Below, piece after piece: positions 22,968 through 33,250 of a stretch of DNA of 64,000 nucleotides. The notes below the pieces were generated by a model. The model was not told the DNA's origin, searched no databases, and worked only from the letters and a program-made list of their open reading frames with translations. The stretch's first letter is position 1, and every line of letters starts with the position of its first letter. The position numbers were made by a program, and so were the translations under genes. This stretch comes from Dryomyza anilis (taxonomy: Eukaryota > Arthropoda > Insecta > Diptera > Dryomyzidae), in assembly GCA_951804985.1 (NCBI GenBank), contig OX638132.1, positions 47,686,476 to 47,750,475 on the forward strand. Reading direction: 5' to 3'.

Positions 22968-23187
22968 ACCTCCTATAAATTTTCTGTAATAATTAATTAA
23001 GCCTAAAAATGCTTGAACTTCCTTCCTATTTTTCGGAACTGGAATATTTTTTTTGGGTCTGGTAGGGCACCTAACTCAGAACACTTATGTCCTAAATATA
23101 TAACCTCGCGTCGCTAAAACTGACATTTCTCTGTATTTAATTTTAAATTATGTTTTCTCAGCTTTTGCAAAACCTGCTCCTGTTCTG

Positions 23188-23745
23188 CTAAATTATTTCC
23201 ACTATGTCATCTAAATAAACGAAACAGTCAATACCCTGTAAACCTGTTAGTATGTGGTTCTTTATCCTTTGAAAAGTGGCAGGTGCCCCCGTTAGACCGA
23301 ATGGCATTCTGTTAAATTCGAAATGACCAAGACCTGTACTGAAAGCAGTTTTTTCTTTGTCACTATCTTCAACTAGAACCTGATGGTAATCACTTGCTAA
23401 ATATAGTGTTGAAAAATACCGACTATGATCTAATTGGTCTAAAATCTCATCTATTCGTGGTATAGGAAATACCTGTTTGATAGTGACATTTAATTTTCGG
23501 AAATCTATAACCAGTCTCCATTTCTTATTGCCATCTTTATCGCCCTTTTTAGGTACCAATAATAATGGAGAATTCCAAGGCGACATGCTTGGTGAAATAA
23601 TTCCATCGCCTAACATCTTGGATACTTGTCTATTAATCTGATTTCTATGCATATGAGGAAGTTTATACTGTTTCTGATTTATTGGTGGCTGATTCCATTG
23701 TGTGGGTATTTCATGTTTTAATATCGGAGTGAATGTTAATTAATC
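23188..23745 (-). pseudogene. Reverse transcriptase fingers/palm, family B
   Basis: The frame contains the PWNSPLLLVPKK block, WRLVIDFRKLN, the FNRMPFGLTGAPATFQR block and the catalytic VYLDDIV. The first catalytic Asp region reads STLYLASDYHQ, where the usual motif is TLDLASGYHQ, so the Asp is replaced by Tyr and the Gly by Asp. This copy should be inactive. The frame ends in a stop soon after YLDD (near 23188). Confidence 0.85.
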
Positions 23746-23845
23746 CCCTTCCAAATGAAAAACGTCATGATATGACAAGCAAATATTTTGCAAAGATGCC
23801 ACTTCTTCTTTATTTAATGATTCATCGATCTAATTCCCTAATAAT

Positions 23846-24733
23846 CTAATTCCCTAATAATTTATCAATTCTATTTGTTATATTAACCGAGTTTATTGTA
23901 TTTATTGTAGAAGTCGCCTTTGTTGCTTCTTTATATTTGTTAAAATTTGAAAATTGTTGCTTGAAATTGCTATCAATGGTTACCTCCTTATCGGTGGCAT
24001 TTAAAATTGATGCATATACTCTATTTTTTCTAACGTTTGTTAAACTCTCTCCCAAATATACTCCTGGCTGAATATCCTGTTTTTGCAACAAAACTATAGG
24101 AATTCTTGTTCTTAACGGCAGTGATACAACCATGGCTGTTCTGGGCGGTACCCTGATTTGTTGATTAAAATTAATATTTTCTATGTCTTGCAATGATTTT
24201 AATGGACATTTAACAAGGTGATTTTTGTCTTCATCAAAAAATGTAATTTTTTTATTTAACGCATTTATTATAGATCTGTTCCAGAGATTGTCACGCCCGA
24301 CTATTCCATCTGCTGGTACCCCTTGTTGAAGAGACACAACGTGTAGCGTTAAACTCAGGTTTTCTATGTTTGTGTGCTGAATCTTAGTGGAGCCTAAGGT
24401 TCTAACGCATCCACCAAAAGCACCACTCAGATCTTTCCGAATATTTTTATTAAAATTCGGCAAATGTGCCATCCTTTTTTCTTTAATCAGGCTGGCCTCA
24501 GCTCCAGAATCCACTAACAAAGTAAGTTTTCTATTTTTTGCTGCCTCGGAAGGTACTGCAATGAACACATTACTCGTATCGGATATTTTGAAACACTCTC
24601 CATGCCGGTTAAATATTTTACGATGCATGCCTAATTGAGAAGTTAATTTTATTTTTCTCGACATAAATTTACTCTTAAAATTATTAGCAATTGAAGACAA
24701 TTTAATTTTACAAATCGTGAATTTATTATACAT
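23846..24733 (-). pseudogene. Aspartic protease region, family B
   Basis: This 295-codon open frame has the protease active site LLVDSGAEASLIK at about residues 72-84 and a downstream ADGIVGRDNL that fits the conserved hydrophobic-Gly-Arg-Asp block. The remaining roughly 140 residues are a linker toward RT. The region between it and RT (23746-23845) contains stops. Confidence 0.8.
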
Positions 24734-24849
24734 TTCTGACTATAAAACGCACATAGCGCTAATAATAAAAAGAAATATTGAAATTACTTCATTACAAATT
24801 ATACTCGCCCCTGTAGATAATGTATCCACAGTCTTGCCAGACGTTTGAT

Positions 24850-25134
24850 CTACAATTCCCAGATTTTCAGGGCAGTTATTACGACTTTCTTTTTATTTGA
24901 TTTATTTTTGATTTTATTATTCTTGATTTTAATATTTTTAACTTCCGATTCAATTGGTTTTACTTTCTTTACTTTATTTGTTTTTTTTATAATTTGTTTA
25001 TTTTTAATTTCCTTAATTCCTATATTATGTTCATTATTCGTGTCAAGTTGTGTATTATTACTATTTAGTTCATTATATGTTTTTGTTGGAAGATTTCTAA
25101 TTTCATTAATATGTATTTTTATTTTTTTCTTCAT
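24850..25134 (-). pseudogene. Start of pol frame, Lys/Asn-rich linker, family B
   Basis: This 94-codon frame overlaps the end of gag by a few codons in the -1 frame. It is extremely Lys/Asn/Ile-rich with no known domain. The overlap contains the heptamer A AAA AAT (minus strand, 25127-25121), which suits -1 ribosomal frameshifting from gag to pol. Confidence 0.6.
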
Positions 25135-25821
25135 TTTCTGCGTTAATCATATTCGCTGTTTTATTTTGTTGTAGTGTCCTCTTTGGAACTTCTACAACTA
25201 CTGGCCTTACTACACTATTTGCTACGGGTCCCCAGTTTAGTGGTCTTGACTGGGCCCCTGGTAGTTTTCCTGTGGACTGCTATTATTGTTCCATAAATCA
25301 TATTTGCGTTTGGCATAACAATTCATAATAACATGTCCGTCCTTTCTGCACCAAGTGCAATATTTAGCGGGCCTGTTTGCAAAATTATCATTACCATTAT
25401 TTCCTTGAAAAACTTGTGTATAGCATTTAAAACGACAATCCCCCTCGACGTGTCCCCCTCTCTGGCACCAACCGCATCTCAATCCTGGAGCACCCCCGCC
25501 TTGGTTCTGGATATCACCTTGACCATTTACCTGAGGTACGGGTGGGTGACTTCCTTGGGGAGCAGTATGTCCTGGAACAACATTCCGACCCGAACGATCT
25601 GCACACTGTTCATGTCCATAAGTACGACAGTCACTGCAATTTTTCTGAAAGAGGTGTGGTCTAAGCAAAGCTTTAGCGCTTGCCAAATTATTATCATTGT
25701 TGCCAACGTGAAGCGTTGGGACAATGCTGTGAACTTGTTGCTGTACAACATGATATAAAATCATGATGCGCTCAACATATGTACAGAAACATCCAAAACT
25801 GAATGAATAGTGAGGAACCAT
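25100..25821 (-). pseudogene. Gag C-terminal part with zinc knuckles, family B
   Basis: Two canonical CX2CX4HX4C knuckles are visible (CGWCQRGGHVEGDC and CTWCRKDGHVIMNC), preceded by a degenerate one (CSDCRTYGHEQC). The linker is rich in Gly, Pro and Gln. A single frameshift near 25240 is needed to continue to the natural end at about 25100. The N-terminal capsid part is missing. Confidence 0.8.
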
Positions 25822-26265
25822 AAAGAAAAGAAAAATGTATGCGCTAATTCACAACAGCACAAATGTATAAAAAATGGTAATTTTTACCATGTAATTTCTC
25901 CTAATTTTTTTCACATTGATTGTGATTAGAAAAATGTTACTGAGAATGAAGCATATCGTTTCGTTTGCAGTCCTTGGAATAAATTTACAAATAAAGGCAC
26001 AAATGTATGAAAAATGGTAATTTTTACCATGAAGTTTCTCCTAATCCGAGAAAGATATCGGGATGATTTTTATCATTCTTTATCATATTGATTGTGAATA
26101 GAAAAAAGTTAGTGCGAACGAAGAATATCGCTTGCAGTCCTTTGAATAAATTTTCAACGAAATATACAAATGTATGAAATTAAAATCCAATGGAAATTTT
26201 TGCCATGTAATTTATCTTAATCCGGGAACGATTTGAAATTTTCGGAATTCTAATAAAAAAAAACA

Positions 26266-26947
26266 ATGGCCGATGAAAAAAAAGTAAGTTATATATAAAT
26301 ATTAATAATTAAATATTTTATAAAATTTTTTGTATGTAGGAATTAAAACGTGAAAGAGAACACAACTGGTCCGCAGTGGAGAAAGATTGTTTGCGGGAGC
26401 TCATAAACAAATATATAAAAATAATAGAAAACAAGGGAAACGATACGAGCATAATTAAAAAAAAGAAGAATGGGCCATTAAAAATGATATGCTGGCATCT
26501 GGATTTGACCGAGAAATCTTAAAATTAAAACAGCAGTGGATGCGAATGAAGGTTAGTGCCAAGAAAGCAGTGGCGGAGGTGAGAAAGGCTAGAATCGCGA
26601 CAGGAAATTGTGTTACAATTCCAAGATTGGAAGATGGCGATGAGCAAATTCAAGGGATGCTCGTGTACGATTTGGTTGAAGATGAATTTTTAATTTATAG
26701 TGACAGTGTTGTTGCACCAACATGCATTGCTCTTTCACCAGTCAACTGCAACGCTCCACACATCGACGATTTACAAGAATCAAATATACTAAGTAATGAT
26801 GTTCCTAGTACTATAGTTGACACCGGCAATCAACCAAAAGATACCTCAACCTTGCTAAATCGTCTAAGAATTTTGCCTAAAAGTCATAGCAAAGCTGATG
26901 TTATCGCAAAACGACAAAAGCAAATTTTAATGGAGTCTACTTTCTGA
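26266..26947 (+). pseudogene. Myb/SANT-like DNA-binding protein of the Harbinger element
   Basis: Exon 1 (26266-26283, MADEKK) is followed by a 56-bp intron (26284-26339, gtaagt...tatgtag) and exon 2 (26340-26947). Exon 2 begins with a Trp-containing Myb/SANT-like domain (HNWSAVEKDCLRELINKY, then IENKGNDTS). After the A8 run at 26457-26464 a one-base shift moves the reading into the frame giving EEWAIKNDML. The long frame from 26489 then continues through LKQQWMRMK to a basic end (AKRQKQILMESTF). The roughly 200-residue product would bind transposon ends and assist the transposase. The shift may be a real lesion or a homopolymer error. Confidence 0.75.
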
Positions 26948-27072
26948 TGAAATAATTCGATATTCATTCTTTCTTGGTGAGACCTCTTACCAAGAAAGAA
27001 TAAATTGATAATTATTATTTTTTAGTTTATTTAATAAATGTATTAATCTTTATTACAATTAAAGTGGTTTAT

Positions 27073-27444
27073 TTAGGAATTTGCATTTATAAATGCAGTT
27101 TTGTATGCTCGTCCCGAATTCGATGTAATTATATCAGCGGTCTCACTGTTGTTTGAAAGTGTCGGCCGTTCAATAGAAGACTCCATATCCAAGACTACAA
27201 ATAAACAATAAGTGAATAAATTCGATATAAATAACCACATTTTATATGATGAATTTCTTTCCTTTGCAATATTATGAAGAAAACAGCATCTATTATATTC
27301 TTAGCTGTGTTCAAGTCAACTCTAAGTCTTTCTAAAACTGAGCGAAATTTTCTTCTCCAATTACTTTTGATAAAATTTTCTTTTTATTTCAGAAAATTCT
27401 TCACGGCTAGGATAACGAATGAAATGTTTAAGTAACAAAGCCAT
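27073..27444 (-). pseudogene. Harbinger transposase remnant
   Basis: On the minus strand the reading starts LLLKHFIRYPSREEFSEIK (27444 downward), as in the region before the first catalytic Asp. It then skips the whole DDE core. It resumes with the C-terminal WRRKFRSVLERLRVDL and NIIDAVFF, and after a one-base shift HNIAKERN. A likely intron ending ttgtag precedes the last exon (27194-27073), which ends SGRAYKTAFINANS and a stop. All catalytic residues are deleted, so it is inactive. Confidence 0.75.
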
Positions 27445-27910
27445 TCTTTTCACTAATTATTTCAAAATCTCTATTTATATCTTGCACACGAAACATTTTT
27501 TTATTTGATTTATTTTATGCAATTTTACATTAGTTCAATTTAAAATAATTTTAACTGAGATAAATGCGGCTTTGTGTGTCTTTAAATTTAAAGTATACTT
27601 TATCATATAAAGTTGATGTTAACTCCAGTATGAATAACATAAAGTAGACTTTTTGAAAAAGTCAGCCTTTTCTTTCTTAAAGTATGCTTTATTTTTGACT
27701 ATGATTATGCGCCATTATCTTTGTATCGTTCCCGGAGTAGCAGAAATTACATAGCAAAAATTATCATTTTATTTTCTAATTTCATACATATGTGCCTTTT
27801 TTGTAAATTTATTTTGAGGACTGCAAACGATATCTTTTATTAACACTTACTTATTTCAAATCACTATCAATGTAGTCAAAAATAAAAAATAAATCATACC
27901 GATATCAGCC

Positions 27911-28062
27911 CCAGATTTTAAAAAATCGCATGTCAAAAATTTCCACAAAATTCCCGAAATTTAAATATTTTTACATAACTTTTGTGAATAAATAGAAGAC
28001 ATTTTGTAAAGCATAACTATACCTATAACTATACCAACGAAATCTACCGATTTGTTTTGAAG
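27911..28062. other. AT-rich spacer
   Basis: No feature is recognised. Confidence 0.3.
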
Positions 28063-28863
28063 CAAGGATTGAAACCGTAACCGAAACCGATATCCGTTTA
28101 AAACCGTTTCATTTTTAAAACCGAAACCGTTATACGAAAATCAGATATAAACCGATATCCAAAACCGAAATATACGATTTCGATTTTATACCGGTTTAAA
28201 ACGGTTTTTAAAAAAGCATAAAAAGAAATCGAAAAACATATTTGATTTTACATAGAAGATCTTTAAGTACAAGGCATGTTTAAATGTCATTTACTGAAAT
28301 TTGGAGTTCTCAAAATAAACATTTCCTGTTGTACAAAAATTCACATGTTGTTTTTTAAGAAACAATTTTTCCAAAACAACGGTCTTTGGTCTACAATTTG
28401 TTTTATGTTTCATTAATTTGTACAACGGTCTTTGGTCTACAATTTGTTTTATGTTTCATTAATTTGTGTAGCGGTAAATCGAATTAACAACAAAACACCA
28501 GCAACTCCAAGCACAATTTTTTGTTAAAAATTGATTTAAATTTTAATGATGTTGGTTTTTTATTTATTGTATTAGTAAAATATATAGGGGAGCCTGGGGT
28601 AAAGTAGGATAAATTTTGAAAAGTTAATTTGAATATTGTATAAATTCTTTTAAAGGATCTATTCAATAGCACCATATAAACAATGTTTAGTTATTTGAAA
28701 AATATGGAAAAAAATAAATTTTATACAAAAACCGAAACCGTAACTTGGAACCGGTACACCGAAACCGTTTCGTTATAAAAACTTAAAACCGTAACCGTAA
28801 CAGAAACCGAAACGCGGAAAAAACCGTAATCGAAACCGTTAATCGTTTAGGTTTCAATCCTTG
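28063..28863. mobile_element. MITE rich in AAACCG motifs with CAAGGATTGAAACC termini
   Basis: The termini are perfect 14-bp inverted repeats (CAAGGATTGAAACC and GGTTTCAATCCTTG), followed on both sides by many degenerate accgaaaccg motifs. The interior includes a 46-bp tandem pair around 28374-28467 (caacggtctttggtctacaa). The flanking 8-mers match only 5 of 8. The class is probably hAT-like, but this is weak. Confidence 0.65.
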
Positions 28864-30129
28864 ATTTCCAGCATATAAAATTTAGGTCAACATAATTGCA
28901 ATAACTTAAAATTGTAGGGAGGAATTTTCGAGTTGTAAACTTAAAAAAAAATGCCGGAAGGACATCATCAGTTAAAACTTAAAATATACTCGCGATAATC
29001 TGATTATATAAAAGCTAATATATATAATTACAAAATTTTAATAAAAAATAATAATGAATTTCTTCTTAATATGTCTATTTTTGTATTCATCACTTATTAA
29101 GATTACTTAGTTTAAACATGACCACGAAATGCACCTCCTTGTAGCTGAGATATATCGTCAACAGGTATTAATAAGTAATGACCTATAGTAAAGATTTAAG
29201 AAATGATTCATATTTACGGTTGGCCACCTTAAAAATATATTCACCCCAGATTATTTGTTCTTTTTAAAGCATAAAATAAAGTCTTAATGGATTTCATAAT
29301 TCAATGACATACAAAGAAAATAAATACAAAATTTCAAAATAAAAATTTCATATGAAAATTTCTACTTTATTAAACATTTTTATTAATAACTCGAGAACAA
29401 GCCCGAACACCACTGAAATTTTGATAGTTTATTAGCAAAAGGATACTCTTTAACATACATTTTTTAAAAAAGGGAGTTATTGAGATAATCCTTTTTTTTA
29501 ATATTATTAGGATTATTATCTACCTATGGTCACCCTAATATTAAAATGTTGAATATTCCCACTTTTGCTCAGTTTTATACCCTTTACATGGCCGTTTAAA
29601 TGGTTTCGGTAAGTTAACTATTTACTAAGTTATAGTAAGTTAAGCTAGTGCAACTTTGTGAGTTTTTCATATTTCAAGGACTCATCTCTCTGAAACCACT
29701 GCAGTTAGGAAACTGAAATTTTGCGTTTTTCTTAATTTCAGGTCATAAAACCACCCTACAAAATTTCATAAATTCTGAGATGGTGATGCCAAACCTTCGG
29801 TTGATCTGACGTGGAATCACCAATATTGTATAGTATATTTAAATATGGATTAATCAATTTTCTGATTAATCTTAAATCTTGATTCATAAATTAATAAAAA
29901 ATGAATTAATCAAATAGCTTGATAAATCGCACAGTCCTATTGAAAATATCTTAAAATATGAAATGTTTTAATCTGAAAATGAAAGTCTAACTCCTACAAG
30001 TTCTGCTGCTAGTGATTTTTGGTTCAAACATTTTTAATTCAAAATGTATATATCTCTTTCCGTTGAAACACTTTTATCAAAAATAAGTAGTCGAAGTCAA
30101 AATATTTGTCTTAAAAATTTGTAATTGTG
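28864..30129. other. AT-rich intronic sequence
   Basis: I see no coding region, terminal repeat or array in this stretch. Confidence 0.4.
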
Positions 30130-30275
30130 GCAATAGTTGAGCTCTCAAGCATATTTGAGCGATCAAAAATCGCTTAACCCTCTTCGCTCAAGCTCATTTG
30201 AGCGATTGACCATCAATCAACATTTTTCGCTCAACTCAATGTGTTGAGCGATGAGTTGAGCGATGGACTTGAGTC
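30130..30275 (-). repeat. Fragment related to the GATCGCTCA minisatellite
   Basis: The stretch contains gagcgatcaaaaatcgctt, ccctcttcgctcaagctca and further gttgagcgat motifs, the reverse of the unit at 8452-8870. About three degenerate units are present. Confidence 0.65.
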
Positions 30276-30545
30276 CGCTCTTTTACAACCTTTTTTAGAA
30301 ATTTTGTTTTGATATATTTCATACAGATAAATGCGGAGTTTGTGTCAAAAAATGTCTGTTTTGTATCTTCTTCCAAAAAATGTCGGGAATCTGCCATTAA
30401 AAATCCAAAAATGTTGATAATCCGTACGCTTTCCACAAACTTCCATTTATCTGTGTGTTCGCCGTAAATATTCCTGAAAATTTGGAGAAATGTTGTCTCT
30501 TTTTTTTTATTATAATGTGGGATAAAAAAAATAGAGCCACAGCAC

Positions 30546-30908
30546 TCAAACAGGGTTATATTCATTGTGCTGTGACCCAGTTCCCTGGGCCTGACTATCG
30601 CTGCAAACTGATATAGCCCTGTTCTGCCATCTATTATCCGCAAAGTAGTCCATAGCCATAAGTATAGCATAGACTTCGGCTTGAAATACCGAGGCATTGT
30701 CGCCTATGGCGAAGTGAAGTCTGCGGTCATCCGGTTCCACAAACACTCCAGCACCAGATCCCTGATCGGTTCTGGACCCGTCTGTGAAAATGCGGTGTGA
30801 CCCTCTACCTGGCTCACTGTCAGGCGTTAGCCAGTCTTGAATGTCAGGTTGGCAGACATCAAAATTTCGCCTTGGTAATATTTCTGTTATCATTGCATCA
30901 GAGGGCAT
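30546..30908 (-). pseudogene. RNase H fragment of a non-LTR retrotransposon
   Basis: The minus-strand frame contains RIFTDGSRTDQGSGAGVF (first catalytic Asp), then AIGDNASVFQAEVYAI (Glu) and VCSDSQAQ (Asp), followed by decay. This order matches the RNase H domain found at the C-terminus of some LINE proteins. It directly abuts the 3-prime end of the LINE at 30935-34190. It is probably from a different element, because that LINE already has its own terminal domain, stop and tail. Confidence 0.75.
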
Positions 30909-30959
30909 CTTCAGTAGACAATTTTGTCTCTTACTTACTTATTTGGCCATTACAACCCA

Positions 30960-31508
30960 TGATGGGTTTCGGCCGCAGCAATAACCCCTCGCCAGTCGCT
31001 TCTGCATTGCGCGCGCTTGCGCCAGTTTTGTACTCCAAGTTTTGTCAGGTTGTCTCGCACTTGGTCGCTCCACAGGAGATTCGATCGCCCTCTCCTACGT
31101 TGACCACCACTGGGTACAGAATTTAACACCTTTTTTGCTGGAGTGCTTTCCTCCATACGCCCGACATGTCCAAGCCAGCGTAGGCGCTGGATCTTATCAA
31201 TGTAGGCGCTGGATCAATGTCGGCGTAGAGCTCATACAGCTCGTCGTTCCATCTGATTCTGTACTCGTTTTCAACGCATATCGGGCCATAGATTTTCCGA
31301 AGAATCTTTCTCTCGAACGCTCCTAAAGCTCGTACATCGGTGTTGGCAAGCGTCCATGCCTTAGCACCATAGAGGAGGACTGGCATTATGAGTGAATTAT
31401 AGAGCGTAATTTTTGTCCGTCGAGAGAAGGCTCTGCTCCTCAATTGTCTTCTGAGCCCAAAGTAACACCTGTTGCCAAGAGTTATTCATCGGCTAATCTC
31501 CAGGCTGA
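30960..31508 (-). pseudogene. LINE RT thumb and C-terminal part
   Basis: The reading continues from the RT after the insertion. It has TKITLYNSLIMPVLLYGA, ERKILRKIYGP, YRIRWNDELYELY, then in another frame GQRRRGRSNLLWSDQV and NWRKRAQ, and a stop after ETHHGL near 30960. There are at least two frame disruptions, near 31480 (a stop) and 31150. Confidence 0.8.
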
Positions 31509-31513
31509 CATTG

Positions 31514-32395
31514 CACTATGGGACAGAAACTTAGTCTAGCTCGCCGAAAATCAAAAATTAAAGTGAAAAAATCCGTCTGTAGGCTTGCTTAAAGTGAAAA
31601 AATTTAACAAGTGCTTTTCAAGAAATAAAAATGGGTTACATTAAAACTGTCATAACTCTTTCAATATATACTCCACATGCAGAGTGTTAGTTTTATATTA
31701 TTGGGAATTGAGAGAACTATCATCTTGTGTATCAAAAATTTCAAATGGCTATTCGTGTTTTTCCTGATTATTTGTCAAAAACATAAAACAAAAATTACGT
31801 ATTTTTTATACAAAAGTAGACTTTGAAAAAAAGCTTCCAAATGCTCTGATAAATATTTGTACAGGCATAATGTCTGAAATGTCTTCTTGCAAATGGTGTT
31901 AAACATGCCTGCATTAGTTTGCCACACGTCATTTAAAATGAGTTTAAGTCATGAGAAAAGTACGAAAATCGTAAAATAATTTAACTAAATTGTGTTACTT
32001 TAAAATGTCAGTTTTGTCTTTTCTGTCATTATAGTTGACAAAACTGACTCATATTTGGTATGGTAGTTAAGAATTGTGATATGTACCATAGTACCTATTA
32101 TTATTAGTATATCTCTTACGATGGTCAAGTTATATAGTTTAATGCGAATGGTAGGCGTGACAGTTGGCCAATCACGCCCATATTAAGAATGGACATGTGC
32201 AATTATAGTATGTATTTAAATACCAATTATAAACAAAATTTCAATTATATGGCAGGTAGGCGTGGCAATGGACCAATCTTGTTAAGTTTCATATTTGAAA
32301 TCTATTCATAGAACATGTATGCTTAGTGTAAAGTTCCGTTAGGATTAGAGCAAAACTGTATTTACGGAGCTAGAATTGACTTCTGTCCCACAGTT
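31514..32395. mobile_element. Transib-like non-autonomous DNA element with CATTG target duplication
   Basis: The 882-bp insertion interrupts the LINE reverse transcriptase. It starts CACTATGGGACAGAA and ends TTCTGTCCCACAGTT. It is flanked by CATTG at 31509-31513 and 32396-32400, and removing it restores continuous LINE sequence. CACWATG-like ends with 5-bp duplications are the hallmarks of Transib elements. The interior is AT-rich with no transposase. Confidence 0.8.
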
Positions 32396-32397
32396 CA

Positions 32398-33225
32398 TTG
32401 TTTTCCTTGTTGATGCTGGTACCTAGAAGTCCTTCACAACTTCGAAGTTGTGGTTGTCAATAGTGACGTGTTGTCCAAGATGCCGGGACTCATTGTTTGT
32501 TGACACCAGGTACTTTTTCTTGTCCTCGTTCAAGTAAGACCCATTCGACGCGATTCCCTCTCTAAACTGGAGAATGCTGCACTGACTGCTCGTACGCTCT
32601 GCCCAATGATGACGAAATCATCAGCGTACCCGAGCAGCATGGAACTCTTGTTGAAGATAGTGCCATTGTGATGGAGTTGTGCAGTTTTTACAATCTTTTC
32701 CATTATTAGATGTAAGAAGTCACACGATAGGGAATCGCCTTGTTTGAAACCTCGTTCGGTATTAAACGTATCGGTGAGGTTGTTCCCAATTCTCACTGAG
32801 CATCGTGTGTCGCTCAGGGTCATCCTGCAAAGCCTTATAAGTTTCGCAGGTATACCGAACTCAGACATTGTGGCGTATAATCGACTTCTTATCGGACTGT
32901 CGAAGGAAGCTTTGTAGTCGACGAAAAGGTGGTGGGTGTCGTTCTGCCTATCTTTGTTCTTTTCCAGGATTTGGCGCAATGTGAAAATCGGTTCTATGGT
33001 GGACTTGCTGACGATGGGATTCAGTCTTTCACTTAATACGCTCGTTAGAACCTTATACGCGATATTGCGGAGACTTATCCCACGGTAGTTGGCGCGTATG
33101 GTGGGATCCCCCTTCTTAAGGATTGGGCAGAGTATACTGAGATTCCATTCGCTTGGCATGCTTTCTTCTGACCATATTCTGCTGCATGCTCGTTATGAGC
33201 TCATCGCCTCCGGTCTTAAACAACT
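32398..33225 (-). pseudogene. LINE reverse transcriptase, fingers and palm
   Basis: The frame at 33159-32530 contains the WNLSILCPILKKGD block, NYRGISLRNIAYK, FVDYKASFDS (first catalytic Asp), RGFKQGDSLSCDF and the catalytic YADD. A segment around the usual YQCGFRPG block is missing between VSKSTIEP and IFTLRQ. Frame shifts at both ends connect it to the endonuclease side and to the part lost at the insertion. Confidence 0.85.
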
Positions 33226-33250
33226 CAGAGGCATAGGCTTGTTCGGTCTG

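Larger units (their letters stand above)
21824..25821 (-). mobile_element. Ty3/gypsy element, family B, decayed (gag-pro-RT-RNase H-IN)
   Basis: On the minus strand the order is gag zinc knuckles (25821-25100), a pol linker, aspartic protease, reverse transcriptase, RNase H and an integrase N-terminus, then the sequence ends near 21780. This is the standard Ty3/gypsy order. Multiple frameshifts and stops separate the frames. No LTRs or env are recognised. The 5-prime end of gag stops beside the Harbinger element at about 25850, which probably truncates or interrupts it. Confidence 0.85.
25850..27910. mobile_element. PIF/Harbinger DNA transposon, decayed
   Basis: The flanks carry inverted repeats. 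The left flank has three tandem variants of gcacaaatgtatgaaaaatg plus taatttttaccatgtaattt (25850-26240). The right flank (27725-27910) has the inverted counterpart (cgttcccgg, gaaattacatagc, catacatatgtgcc). Between them are a Myb-like gene on + and a Harbinger transposase remnant on -, arranged convergently, the usual two-gene content of this superfamily. Exact ends and target duplication are not certain. Confidence 0.8.

Noticed and set aside
24387..24638. Plus-strand ORFs opposite the family-B genes (also 22306-22509, 25333-25758)
   Set aside because: Antisense shadows of protease, RNase H and gag frames.
28063..28863. Interstitial telomere-like AAACCG repeat
   Set aside because: Motifs are irregular and the block has perfect inverted termini, so a MITE explains it better.
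30236..30697. 153-codon minus-strand ORF
   Set aside because: It overlaps the RNase H frame in another phase and has no recognisable domain.
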